A program made the translations under genes and the position numbers. A DNA stretch of 8,562 bases from Planctomycetota bacterium (GTDB lineage: Bacteria; Planctomycetota; Phycisphaerae; Phycisphaerales; SM1A02), in the NCBI GenBank assembly GCA_027295365.1, contig JAPULD010000266.1:1-8562 (forward strand), in the 5' to 3' direction. Shown in pieces: positions 1-7,202 of this stretch (the stretch's first letter is position 1; every line of letters begins with the position of its first letter). A model generated the notes under the pieces. It did not search any database. It had not been told where the DNA came from and saw only the letters and a list, made by a program, of their open reading frames with translations.

Positions 1-1920
1 GATGTCAACCCTACCTATGCCGTGGGTGACAACCCGCTGTCAGTCGCGATCGGCGACCTCGACGGTGATGGCGTCCCCGACCTGGTCGTGGCCAACAACA
101 ACAGCAACGACGTAAGCGTGCTGATAGGACATGGTGATGGCACTTTCACCAGCGGTATCACCATTGACGTGGGCGGCCGCCCTTGGTCGATCGCAATCGG
201 TGACCTCGACGGCGACGACGTCCCGGACCTTGCCGTGACCAGCGAAATTTTCGACACCGTGAGAGTGCTGATCGGCCATGGTGACGGATCATTCTCTCCC
301 CAAATCTTCCAGAGCGTGGGTGACGGCCCACGCTCAGTCGCGATCGGCGACCTCGACGGTGACGGTATCCCCGACCTCGTGGTGGCCAACTCGAACAGCA
401 ATGACGTGAGCGTGCTGATGGGCAAGGTCGATGGCACATTCGCCTCTCACGTCACCTATGACGTGGGTTCCGACCCGCGCTCAGTCGCGATCGGCGATTT
501 TGACGGGGATGACGTCCCCGACCTTGTCGTGGCCAATGCTGAAAGCGACGATGCGAGCGTGCTTCTGGGCCTTGGCGACGGCACATTCGCCGCTGACATC
601 ACCTATATCACGGGCGATGGCTCGCGCTCAGTCGCGATCGGCGACTTCGACGGGAATGGCGTCCCCGACCTCGCCTTGGCCAACTCCAACATCCACGAGG
701 TGAGCGTGCTGATGGGCCAAGGCGATGGCACATTCCATACCAATGCCGCCTATGACGTGGGCGCCGACCCGCGTTCAGTCGCGATCGGCGATCTTGACGG
801 GGATGGCGTCCTCGACTTGGCCGTGGCCGACTTCGGTGCTGTGAGAGTGCTGATGGGCCATGGCGATGGCACCTTCGCCAACGACGACCCCTTTGGTGCA
901 GGCTCACGCCCATACGCAGTCGCGATCGGCGACCTCGACGGTGACGGCGTCCCCGACCTCGCGGTGGCCAACTTCAACAGCGACGACGTGAGCGTACTGA
1001 AGGGTCATGGAGACGGTACGTTTGCCCCGGACGTGATCTTCGATGTGGGCGATGGACCTCAATCCCTGGCCATCGGCGATCTGGACGATGATGGCTTCCC
1101 CGACCTCGTCGTGGCCAACTTCAGAAGCGACAATGTGAGCGTGCTGATGGGCCAAGGTGATGGCACGTTCGCCACCGACGTCACGTATGACGTGGGAGTC
1201 GATCCGGCCTTCGTCGCGATCGGCGACCTCGACGGGGATGGCGTCCCCGATCTCGTCGTGGCCAACAATGGCAGCCGAGAATTCAGCGTTCTGATAGGCC
1301 AGGGTGACGGTACATTCGCCATCCATAGCGTCTCCCGCGTGAGGAGCCGCCCCCAATCAATCGCGATCGGCGATCTCGATGGGGATAACGTCCCCGACCT
1401 CGTCGTGGGTTACGAACGGTCCCGCCTCGTGAGCGTGCTAATGGGCCAGGGCGATGGCACATTCCCCACCCACGTCACCTATGACGTGGGCCGCAGATCG
1501 CGTTCTGTCGCGATCGGCGATCTCGATGGGGATGGCGTCCCCGACTTGGCCGTGGCCAATGCGAGCGACGATGACGTGAGCGTGTTGACCGGCCATGGCG
1601 ACGGCACGTTCGCCTCGGCCATCAACTTCGACGTGGGTGACGCCCCCTACTCAATCGCGATCGGCGACCTCGACGGGAACGGCACCCCCGACCTCGCCCT
1701 GGCCAACTTCGATGGCGACGACGTCAGCGTTCTGCTGAACCAGTGCGATTTCTGCCCCCTCGACCTCACGAATGACGGCGTGATCGACGTTCACGATCTG
1801 CTCCAGGTCGTGCACGCCCTGCGCACGAGAGGCGACGTCCGCGAAGACCTCGATGGAGATGGCAGAGTCACGCCTCGTGATATGCACATGGTGATTCAAA
1901 ATTTCGGCCCTTGTTCATAG
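1..1920 (+). CDS. VCBS/FG-GAP repeat exoprotein with C-terminal dockerin-like module (5' partial)
   Basis: The frame is open from base 1 to TAG at 1918-1920, giving 639 residues; the start codon and any signal peptide lie left of the window. Twelve repeats of about 49 residues follow one another. Each has a core close to VAIGDLDGDGVPDLVVAN, then DVSVLxGxGDGTF and a short D-V-G linker. The D-x-D-G-D-G-x-x-D loop is the calcium-binding signature of VCBS/FG-GAP beta-propeller repeats. The first 13 residues are the tail of another unit, so the full array is longer. From residue about 582 the protein changes to a Cys-flanked module with two EF-hand-like loops (D588 onward and D616 onward), ending NFGPCS. 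This resembles the dockerin-like tails of planctomycete exoproteins. The likely place is the cell surface or outside the cell. The role could be adhesion or a scaffold, and no catalytic motif is visible. The family call is firm; ligand and function are unknown. Confidence 0.9.
   Translation, partial: DVNPTYAVGDNPLSVAIGDLDGDGVPDLVVANNNSNDVSVLIGHGDGTFTSGITIDVGGRPWSIAIGDLDGDDVPDLAVTSEIFDTVRVLIGHGDGSFSPQIFQSVGDGPRSVAIGDLDGDGIPDLVVANSNSNDVSVLMGKVDGTFASHVTYDVGSDPRSVAIGDFDGDDVPDLVVANAESDDASVLLGLGDGTFAADITYITGDGSRSVAIGDFDGNGVPDLALANSNIHEVSVLMGQGDGTFHTNAAYDVGADPRSVAIGDLDGDGVLDLAVADFGAVRVLMGHGDGTFANDDPFGAGSRPYAVAIGDLDGDGVPDLAVANFNSDDVSVLKGHGDGTFAPDVIFDVGDGPQSLAIGDLDDDGFPDLVVANFRSDNVSVLMGQGDGTFATDVTYDVGVDPAFVAIGDLDGDGVPDLVVANNGSREFSVLIGQGDGTFAIHSVSRVRSRPQSIAIGDLDGDNVPDLVVGYERSRLVSVLMGQGDGTFPTHVTYDVGRRSRSVAIGDLDGDGVPDLAVANASDDDVSVLTGHGDGTFASAINFDVGDAPYSIAIGDLDGNGTPDLALANFDGDDVSVLLNQCDFCPLDLTNDGVIDVHDLLQVVHALRTRGDVREDLDGDGRVTPRDMHMVIQNFGPCS
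40..1740 (+). repeat. Twelve in-frame tandem repeats, 147-bp period, within the VCBS gene
   Basis: Units begin at 40, 187, 334, 481, 628, 775, 916, 1063, 1210, 1357, 1504 and 1651, each at the codon two before the A-I-G-D core. Spacing is exactly 147 bp except between units 6 and 7, where it is 141 bp (two codons lost in the linker between core and loop). The string GCGATCGGCGA recurs in ten of twelve units; unit 2 has GCAATCGGTGA and unit 8 GCCATCGGCGA. Loop variants include DLDDDG (unit 8), DGNG (units 5 and 12) and VLD in place of VPD (unit 6). Unit 12 is cut short and runs into the dockerin-like tail. The array is coding, not a satellite or CRISPR. Confidence 0.95.
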
Positions 1921-1937
1921 GTTATACTAAGAACAAG
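1910..1937 (+). terminator. Weak hairpin over the stop codon of the VCBS gene
   Basis: CTTGTTC (1910-1916) pairs with GAACAAG (1931-1937), a 7-bp stem with a 14-nt loop that contains the TAG stop. No T-rich tract follows and the stem is AT-rich, so an intrinsic terminator is only possible. The rest of the 179-nt gap to the next gene holds a second short hairpin at 2035-2053 (ATGGCG/CGCCAT, 7-nt loop) and no clear promoter. Confidence 0.2.
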
Positions 1938-2085
1938 CAGTTTCGAGCCAATCGACATTTCCAGTAACAACGCCAGCCCAGCACCCTTTTAAAAAGGAGT
2001 GAAAGATCCACTTGCCCCTGCCCAAGAAGAGGGCATGGCGTCTGGTGCGCCATCATTTCTGAGTTGCCCCAGTGTGAAAACCCTT

Positions 2086-2091
2086 GAAAGG
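2086..2091 (+). promoter_or_regulatory. Ribosome binding site for the ABC permease
   Basis: GAAAGG lies 8 nt upstream of the ATG at 2100. It supports this start, which also gives the N-terminus expected of the family. Confidence 0.6.
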
Positions 2092-2099
2092 CCCATCCC

Positions 2100-4553
2100 A
2101 TGAGGACCTTCTTGATCGACCTCAAGTACGCGGTACGGATGATCGTCACGAATCCGGGCTTTGCCCTTGTCGCCGTGATCTCCCTGGCCCTGGGCATCGG
2201 GGCCAATACGACCATTTTCAGCATCGTCAACACGTTGCTGCTCAAGCCATTGCCCGTCGAGGAACCCAGCGGACTGGTGTCGATTTTCAACAAAGGTCTG
2301 AGCGAGAACGAAAAATTCAATTCCAATTCGTATCCCGAATATCTGGACATGAACGCGCGGGACACCGTCTTCGATGGCGTCGCCTGTGCGTCATTCAGCC
2401 CCCTGGGCTTCAAGGGCAAAGAGGGTGATTCCAGTGTCCTTCTGGGCCAACAGTGTTCAGCCAACTTTTTTCGAGTATTGGGCATTCAGACAATTTTGGG
2501 TCGGGATTTTCTTCCCGAGGAAGGCGAAACCGAGGGTACCCATCCGGTCGTCCTGATCAGTGAAAAACTCTGGCAAGGTCAACTCGGTGGCAACGAGGAC
2601 ATCATCGGACAATCACTCCTTCTGAATGGCTACCCCTTCACCGTGGTTGGCGTTATTCCAAAGTCCTTTGAGGGACTCAACATCGGCATCGCCCCCCAGA
2701 TCTGGGCGCCGTTGATGATGCACGCTCAACTTTCACCTTTTCGAATCACGCTTGAAGAACGAGGTAACAATTACCTTCGATGCATCGCAAGACTCAAACC
2801 GGGTGTCACCATCGAACAGGCCAAGGCGGACATGGCGATATTCGCCAATGATCTCTCAGTCGCCTATCCCGATGTCGAAGAATACTGCGCGTACACCATC
2901 ATTCCCGCCAACGATGATCGAATCATGGTCAACATGACCGGCGGAAAGAGCATCGCTGGATTGATGATCGTGCTCATGTCCGTCGTGGGACTCGTATTGC
3001 TGATCGCCTGTTCAAACGTGGCCAGCATTTTGCTCGCCCGTGCGTCGGGACGCCAGAAGGAAATCGCAATCCGCCTGGCCATGGGGGCCGGACGTGGTCG
3101 CATCATTCGCCAATTGCTTACGGAAAGCACACTCCTGGCATTGATCGCCGGTGGAGCGGGGATTGCCTTGGCGAGTTGGACCATCGGCCTTATCCAGAGC
3201 ATTGATGTGCCCTATCTCGGTGAGTTCCCAGTTGACTTCACCCTTGACAATACCGTGCTGTTCTTCACGGTGGGGATTGCCGTCCTGACCGGCTTGATCT
3301 TCGGGCTGGCTCCGGCCTTGCAAGTCTTGCGACCTGACATCGTGCCAGCCCTCAAGGATCAGGGCAAGTCCGTCTCACAGACCGCCGGCAAATCGCGTCT
3401 GCAAAACATGCTGGTCGTGGCTCAAGTCAGCTTGTCGTTGTTCATGCTCATCACCGCGGGCATGTTCATCCGCAGCCTGCAGAATGCTGAACAACTGGAT
3501 ATGGGTTTTGACCCGGATCACTGCGCGGTGCTTTCAATAAACCTTGGCATGAGTCAATACGAAGAAGAACAGGGAAAACGATTTTACGATGATCTGCTTC
3601 AACGAGTAAGAGAACAACCTGGAGTCATCGCTGCGGGCTATGCTACCACGATTCCGTTTGGATTGAATAATTCGTCCTCGGACGTCTCCATCCCCGGGTA
3701 TGAAACTGCCGAGGGAGAAGGCATGAGCGTCAATCGAATTGTAGCCAGCGATGGCTACTTCAAGGCCATGGGCATCCCCATGCTCAGTGGTCGTGGATTC
3801 GACACCACCGATGACGAAGACGGTGAGCCGGTGATCGTGATCAATCAATTCATGGCGGATCGATTTTTTGCCGACCGGGAAGCACTTGGAGGACTTGTTC
3901 GTGTGCAAGGGATAGACCGTCGCATCGTGGGAATCACCAAGACGGGGCTGTATCGAAGCCTGAGCGAATCACCTCTACGCGTCATGTACATACCGCATGC
4001 CCAGAAGTATGAAATCTGGCAGAATCTGCATATCAGAACCGAACAGAATGCTGAGGCGATGCTTGGACCGGCCGTGAAAATCGTCAACGATCTGGATTCA
4101 TCACTCCCCATATTCTCAGTCGCAACCATGGAACACAACATGGGATTCGCCTTGTTGCCGGCCAGGATCATCGGCACCCTGGTGGGGATGTTCGGCTTCA
4201 TCGCCCTGGTGCTTTCGATCACGGGTATCTATGGCGTCATGGCGTATTCCGTATCACAACGCACCAACGAATTCGGCATCCGCATGGCCATCGGCGCTCA
4301 GCAGGGCGATGTGCTCAAGCTCGTGCTCAAGAAGGGCCTGATCATCACAGGAATTGGTATGGCCTTGGGACTTGGAATTGCGTTGGCGGTCGGATGGTTG
4401 CTGACTGGATTTCTCCATGGCGTGTCCGCAGTCGATCCGTTGATCTTCGCAACTGTGGTCGTCGTCTTGTTCAGCGTGGCGGTGATCGCGTGTCTCATCC
4501 CGGCCCGCCGGGCGATGCGTGTCGATCCCATGACAGCTCTGCGTTATGAATGA
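2100..4553 (+). CDS. MacB/FtsX-type duplicated ABC transporter permease (ADOP-like)
   Basis: This 817-residue inner-membrane protein has the architecture of the Acidobacterial Duplicated Orphan Permease (ADOP) family: two MacB-like periplasmic domains and two FtsX-type membrane domains in one chain. The N-terminus (DLKYAVRM, then NPGF and SLALGIGANTTIFSIVN, residues about 7-45) is a family hallmark and includes the first membrane helix. A periplasmic domain follows to about 280. The first FtsX domain (about 284-405) carries RQKEIAIRLAMGAGRGRI. A helix at about 437-460 opens the second half, with its own periplasmic domain. The second FtsX domain (about 688-817) carries TNEFGIRMAIGAQQGDV and ends in PARRAMRVDPMTALRYE, the usual terminus. 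Length fits the family's roughly 800 residues. MacB-type permeases act as mechanotransmitters for export or envelope processes rather than as channels. No ATPase gene lies in the window, so the energising partner and substrate are unknown. Confidence 0.93.
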   Translation: MRTFLIDLKYAVRMIVTNPGFALVAVISLALGIGANTTIFSIVNTLLLKPLPVEEPSGLVSIFNKGLSENEKFNSNSYPEYLDMNARDTVFDGVACASFSPLGFKGKEGDSSVLLGQQCSANFFRVLGIQTILGRDFLPEEGETEGTHPVVLISEKLWQGQLGGNEDIIGQSLLLNGYPFTVVGVIPKSFEGLNIGIAPQIWAPLMMHAQLSPFRITLEERGNNYLRCIARLKPGVTIEQAKADMAIFANDLSVAYPDVEEYCAYTIIPANDDRIMVNMTGGKSIAGLMIVLMSVVGLVLLIACSNVASILLARASGRQKEIAIRLAMGAGRGRIIRQLLTESTLLALIAGGAGIALASWTIGLIQSIDVPYLGEFPVDFTLDNTVLFFTVGIAVLTGLIFGLAPALQVLRPDIVPALKDQGKSVSQTAGKSRLQNMLVVAQVSLSLFMLITAGMFIRSLQNAEQLDMGFDPDHCAVLSINLGMSQYEEEQGKRFYDDLLQRVREQPGVIAAGYATTIPFGLNNSSSDVSIPGYETAEGEGMSVNRIVASDGYFKAMGIPMLSGRGFDTTDDEDGEPVIVINQFMADRFFADREALGGLVRVQGIDRRIVGITKTGLYRSLSESPLRVMYIPHAQKYEIWQNLHIRTEQNAEAMLGPAVKIVNDLDSSLPIFSVATMEHNMGFALLPARIIGTLVGMFGFIALVLSITGIYGVMAYSVSQRTNEFGIRMAIGAQQGDVLKLVLKKGLIITGIGMALGLGIALAVGWLLTGFLHGVSAVDPLIFATVVVVLFSVAVIACLIPARRAMRVDPMTALRYE

Positions 4554-4596
4554 TTGAGTCATCAAATACACCAACGACGAGATCATTCCAGGCATC

Positions 4597-4613
4597 CGAA
4601 GACGCCGTCTTTG
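4597..4613 (+). terminator. Candidate hairpin downstream of the permease gene
   Basis: CGAAGAC (4597-4603) pairs with GTCTTTG (4607-4613) around a GCC loop, with one G-T pair. It starts 43 nt after the permease stop, a plausible place for a terminator, but no T-tract follows directly. It could also be chance. Confidence 0.3.
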
Positions 4614-4649
4614 ATCTGTCGTAAATACATTATTTCCAATAGTTTACGC

Positions 4650-4677
4650 TTGCGGTTTCTTCGATCTGGCGTACATT
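4650..4677 (+). promoter_or_regulatory. Weak sigma70-like promoter candidate for the protease gene
   Basis: TTGCGG (4650-4655) and TACATT (4672-4677) are 16 nt apart and match the consensus boxes at 3 and 4 of 6 bases. They lie at the end of the most AT-rich part of the gap (about 4614-4650). The remaining leader to 4764 contains CTGCCA (4686-4691) and TGGCAG (4719-4724), which could pair around a 27-nt loop. Planctomycete promoters are poorly described, so this is a guess from position and composition. Confidence 0.15.
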
Positions 4678-4764
4678 GTGCAAGGCTGCCAGTGCGTTTG
4701 CCAAAGCTGTATCAATAGTGGCAGTTCTATCGGACATTCCCCACCGATAAACAGGTATCGACAC

Positions 4765-7119
4765 ATGACCAAGATCCGATCCGATCGAATTCCAGTTCGA
4801 AACTCGTTGATGCAGACCTCGATTCTGTCCTCGATTGCCCTTGGCGTGGCGCTCAGTTCCACCTCAGGCGTTACCGCTCAGCGGGTCGTGGGGGAAATCG
4901 ATCACGCAAATCCGTATCGCACATCACTGAATCTCGTACCCACGATTCGTCACGCTTCGACACGCCCCGTGGAACTGGTGGATCTTCGATTCATGCCCCA
5001 TGTCAACCTGATCGATCTCCAGTTCGAGGACGAGATCCGGGAAGAACAAAATCTTCCCTATCGCTTTGCAGTCCCCAACGATGTCCGCTACACGCCCGAT
5101 GGTTCCGGCACCTGGGAACAAGTGGATCCTGAAACTTCGATGTGGCGTTTGCGTCTGATTGCTCCCGATGCGAAATCGATCAACCTCGGCTTTACGAAAT
5201 ACAACATGCCCGAAGGCGGCACGTTGTTCGTCTACGCCACGGACCTCTCGCACACGATCCGGGGTTTTACCGAAGCCGACAACGAGGATCATGGCGAACT
5301 CTGGACTCCCCCCATCGCGGCCAGCGACATCATCATCGAAGTCACGGTCCCGACAATCGCCAAGAACGACCTTGTCCTTGAACTGTCAAAAGTCAATCAC
5401 GGCTATCGAGGCTTCTACGCCAAGGCCAGCCAGAATGCCCAGTCAGGCAGTTGCAACGTGGATGTCGCCTGCCCCGAAGGGATCGGGTGGGAGGATCAGA
5501 TTTCCGGAGTGGCCTTGTACGCCTACGACGGAGCCTTCCAATGCACAGGATTCATGGTCAACAATACGGCCCATAATCGAAAGCCATTCATGATGACGGC
5601 TTTTCATTGTGGACTCAGCAGTGGCAATGTAGCCTCACTGCTTGTTTTCTGGAACTACGAAAACTCCACCTGCCGCACTCCGGGCGGCGGCCCCAGCGGT
5701 TCAACGGGAGATGGACCATTAATTGACTTCAACAGTGGCGCGATCTTCCGGGCCAGCTGGAGCGTGACTGACTTCACCCTCGTCGAGCTGGATGACGAAC
5801 TCGACCCGGCCTTTGGCGTCACGCTGCTCGGCTGGGACCGATCGAGCGCCACGCCGACCTCAGCCGTCGGCATTCACCATCCCAACCTCGATGAAAAGCG
5901 GATCAGCCACGAAAACAATGCCACCATGACCACCAGCAATGGTGGCGTCACGTCGCCTGGCGATGGCAACTTCATCCGGGTCATTGATTGGGATTCAGGC
6001 ACCACTGAAGTCGGCTCGTCCGGCTCGCCCCTGTTCGATCAGAACAATCGTGTCGTGGGCCAACTCTTTGGTGGAGGTGCGGCTTGTGGCAACAATCTCT
6101 CGGACTGGTATGGCCGCTTCTCAAGATCCTGGAACGGTGGCGGGGTCGTGGGCGTCCGCCTGAGCGACTGGCTTGACCCGTTCGGAAGCGGCGCAATGTT
6201 CCTCAACACGCTCGAAGCGTTGACCGACTGCAACTACAACGGCATTCACGATCCCGATGAGATCTTTTCCGATCCCTCGATCGACTGCAATTCCAATGGC
6301 GTACCCGACGACTGTGATCTCGGCACCTTCCTCAACGAGGACTTCGTGAACGTCGGGGCTCTCGATGCCCGAGGCTGGGCGATCCAGAACAACAGCAATC
6401 CCCTCGGCACCTTCGACTGGGGCCAGGGCGTCACCGCCGCCGCCGGGCTGTGGGATGCCCAGGCCGGCCCCCTCAACTCCTGGATCGGCGCCACTTTCAA
6501 TGCCGCGGCGGACGGGCCAGGCCCGGATACGATCAGCAACTGGCTCATCACTCCCGAAGTGGACCCCATCGATGGCCAGACCTTCTCGTTCTGGACCCGA
6601 TGCCCAACCGGAAGCATTTACCCCGATCGTCTCGAGGCGCGTCTCAGCACCAACGGCGCCAGCACAAACGTTGGGGCGACTGAATCCTCGGTCGGCGACT
6701 TCACCACCCTTCTCGTCTCGGTCAATCCCTCGCTCCTGCCAAGCACCTACCCGGAAATCTGGACGAAGTTCAGCGTCGTCCTCACCGGGATCGGCGCCCC
6801 CACGACGGGACGCTTCGCGTTCCGATACTACGTGACCGATGGCGGTCCCACGGGAGATAACTCCGATATCATCGGCATCGACACCGTCGAGTACTACTCT
6901 GAAACCAACGACCTCAATGGCGATGGCATTCCCGACGAGTGCATCACCTGCGAGGGCGACACCGATGGCAACAATGTGGTCGATGTCGAGGACCTGCTCG
7001 ACTTGCTGGCCGCCTGGGGCCCCTGCCTCGCTCCCTGCCCCCCCGATTTCGACGGCAACGGAGTCGTGGATGTCGAAGACCTGCTCGACCTGCTCGCGGC
7101 CTGGGGTCCCTGTCCTTGA
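4765..7119 (+). CDS. Secreted lysyl-endopeptidase-like serine protease with dockerin-like tail
   Basis: The chosen ATG gives 784 residues and a signal peptide: basic n-region, hydrophobic stretch about 18-36, predicted cut after VTA (38). A GTG 29 codons upstream gives an implausible Cys-rich leader. Residues about 126-215 resemble the propeptide domain of this family. The protease domain (about 225-485) follows Achromobacter protease I, aligned from memory: triad His281 (TAFHC), Asp336 (TDFTL) and Ser419 (GSSGSP); cysteines 230, 236, 260, 282, 303 and 441 match its three disulfides; Asp447 (SDWYG) matches the S1 aspartate that selects Lys. It would cut proteins outside the cell, probably after Lys, possibly Arg. 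Then come calcium-type loops (about 488-520), a beta-sandwich domain resembling choice-of-anchor or cleaved-adhesin types (about 522-715), and a dockerin-like tail (716-784). The next gene starts 83 nt downstream. Confidence 0.9.
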   Translation: MTKIRSDRIPVRNSLMQTSILSSIALGVALSSTSGVTAQRVVGEIDHANPYRTSLNLVPTIRHASTRPVELVDLRFMPHVNLIDLQFEDEIREEQNLPYRFAVPNDVRYTPDGSGTWEQVDPETSMWRLRLIAPDAKSINLGFTKYNMPEGGTLFVYATDLSHTIRGFTEADNEDHGELWTPPIAASDIIIEVTVPTIAKNDLVLELSKVNHGYRGFYAKASQNAQSGSCNVDVACPEGIGWEDQISGVALYAYDGAFQCTGFMVNNTAHNRKPFMMTAFHCGLSSGNVASLLVFWNYENSTCRTPGGGPSGSTGDGPLIDFNSGAIFRASWSVTDFTLVELDDELDPAFGVTLLGWDRSSATPTSAVGIHHPNLDEKRISHENNATMTTSNGGVTSPGDGNFIRVIDWDSGTTEVGSSGSPLFDQNNRVVGQLFGGGAACGNNLSDWYGRFSRSWNGGGVVGVRLSDWLDPFGSGAMFLNTLEALTDCNYNGIHDPDEIFSDPSIDCNSNGVPDDCDLGTFLNEDFVNVGALDARGWAIQNNSNPLGTFDWGQGVTAAAGLWDAQAGPLNSWIGATFNAAADGPGPDTISNWLITPEVDPIDGQTFSFWTRCPTGSIYPDRLEARLSTNGASTNVGATESSVGDFTTLLVSVNPSLLPSTYPEIWTKFSVVLTGIGAPTTGRFAFRYYVTDGGPTGDNSDIIGIDTVEYYSETNDLNGDGIPDECITCEGDTDGNNVVDVEDLLDLLAAWGPCLAPCPPDFDGNGVVDVEDLLDLLAAWGPCP
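6958..7116 (+). repeat. Duplicated dockerin-like unit at the end of the protease gene
   Basis: Two units about 29 residues apart (87-nt period; aligned Asp codons at 6964 and 7051) each read D-G-N, then VVDVEDLLDLLAAWGPC. The shared 14-residue core VDVEDLLDLLAAWG is identical in protein, while the DNA differs at several third positions (for example gaggac/gaagac, ttgctggcc/ctgctcgcg). The duplication is therefore not brand new, or protein-level selection keeps the units alike. A third loop, LNGDGIPDEC (717-726), precedes them. Confidence 0.85.
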
Positions 7120-7173
7120 GCCAGATCGCACGACGATTGGGCGATGTTCCGCTTCGACGCGGGAATTGCACGA

Positions 7174-7193
7174 ATCGGCACGGATGTGCCGAT
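7174..7193 (+). promoter_or_regulatory. Perfect 8-bp hairpin directly upstream of the DUF1570-like gene
   Basis: ATCGGCAC (7174-7181) and GTGCCGAT (7186-7193) form a perfect stem with a GGAT loop. A flanking CG/CG pair extends it across one bulged A and would cover the first G of a GAGG at 7195-7198. The ATG at 7203 follows within 10 nt. No T-tract follows, so control of translation or mRNA processing is more likely than termination. Function is inferred from position only. Confidence 0.4.
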
Positions 7194-7202
7194 CGAGGCT
7201 CC

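Noticed and set aside
1..1740. Regular 147-bp spacing considered as a CRISPR array or satellite
   Set aside because: Units are in frame, code for a known repeat family, and have no short identical repeat with unique spacers.
15..1899. Several long minus-strand open frames across the repeat region
   Set aside because: They recur with the 147-bp repeat and mirror its GC-rich codons; they carry no family motif and have no ribosome binding site. They are shadows of the VCBS gene.
1923..1928. TATACT as a -10 box for the permease gene
   Set aside because: No -35-like hexamer lies at 15-19 nt upstream, and it sits within the loop of the stop-codon hairpin.
2012..2062. 16-codon TTG-started leader frame after AAGGAG (1994-1999)
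   Set aside because: The start is weak, the 12-nt spacing is long, and the peptide has no pause motif. A purine run in a gap is expected by chance.
4678..4764. Upstream GTG start extending the protease by 29 residues
   Set aside because: The extension is Cys-rich and would bury the signal peptide. The ATG at 4765 gives a normal exported N-terminus.
6121..7131. Minus-strand open frame of 336 codons opposite the protease C-terminus
   Set aside because: The plus strand has clear domains here. The antisense product is low-complexity Gly/Val/Asp-rich, as expected from the reverse of dockerin-like coding sequence.
6939..7202. Upstream extension of the DUF1570-like gene into the protease gene
   Set aside because: It overlaps the dockerin-like coding region out of frame and is Arg-rich; the signal peptide begins only at the ATG at 7203.
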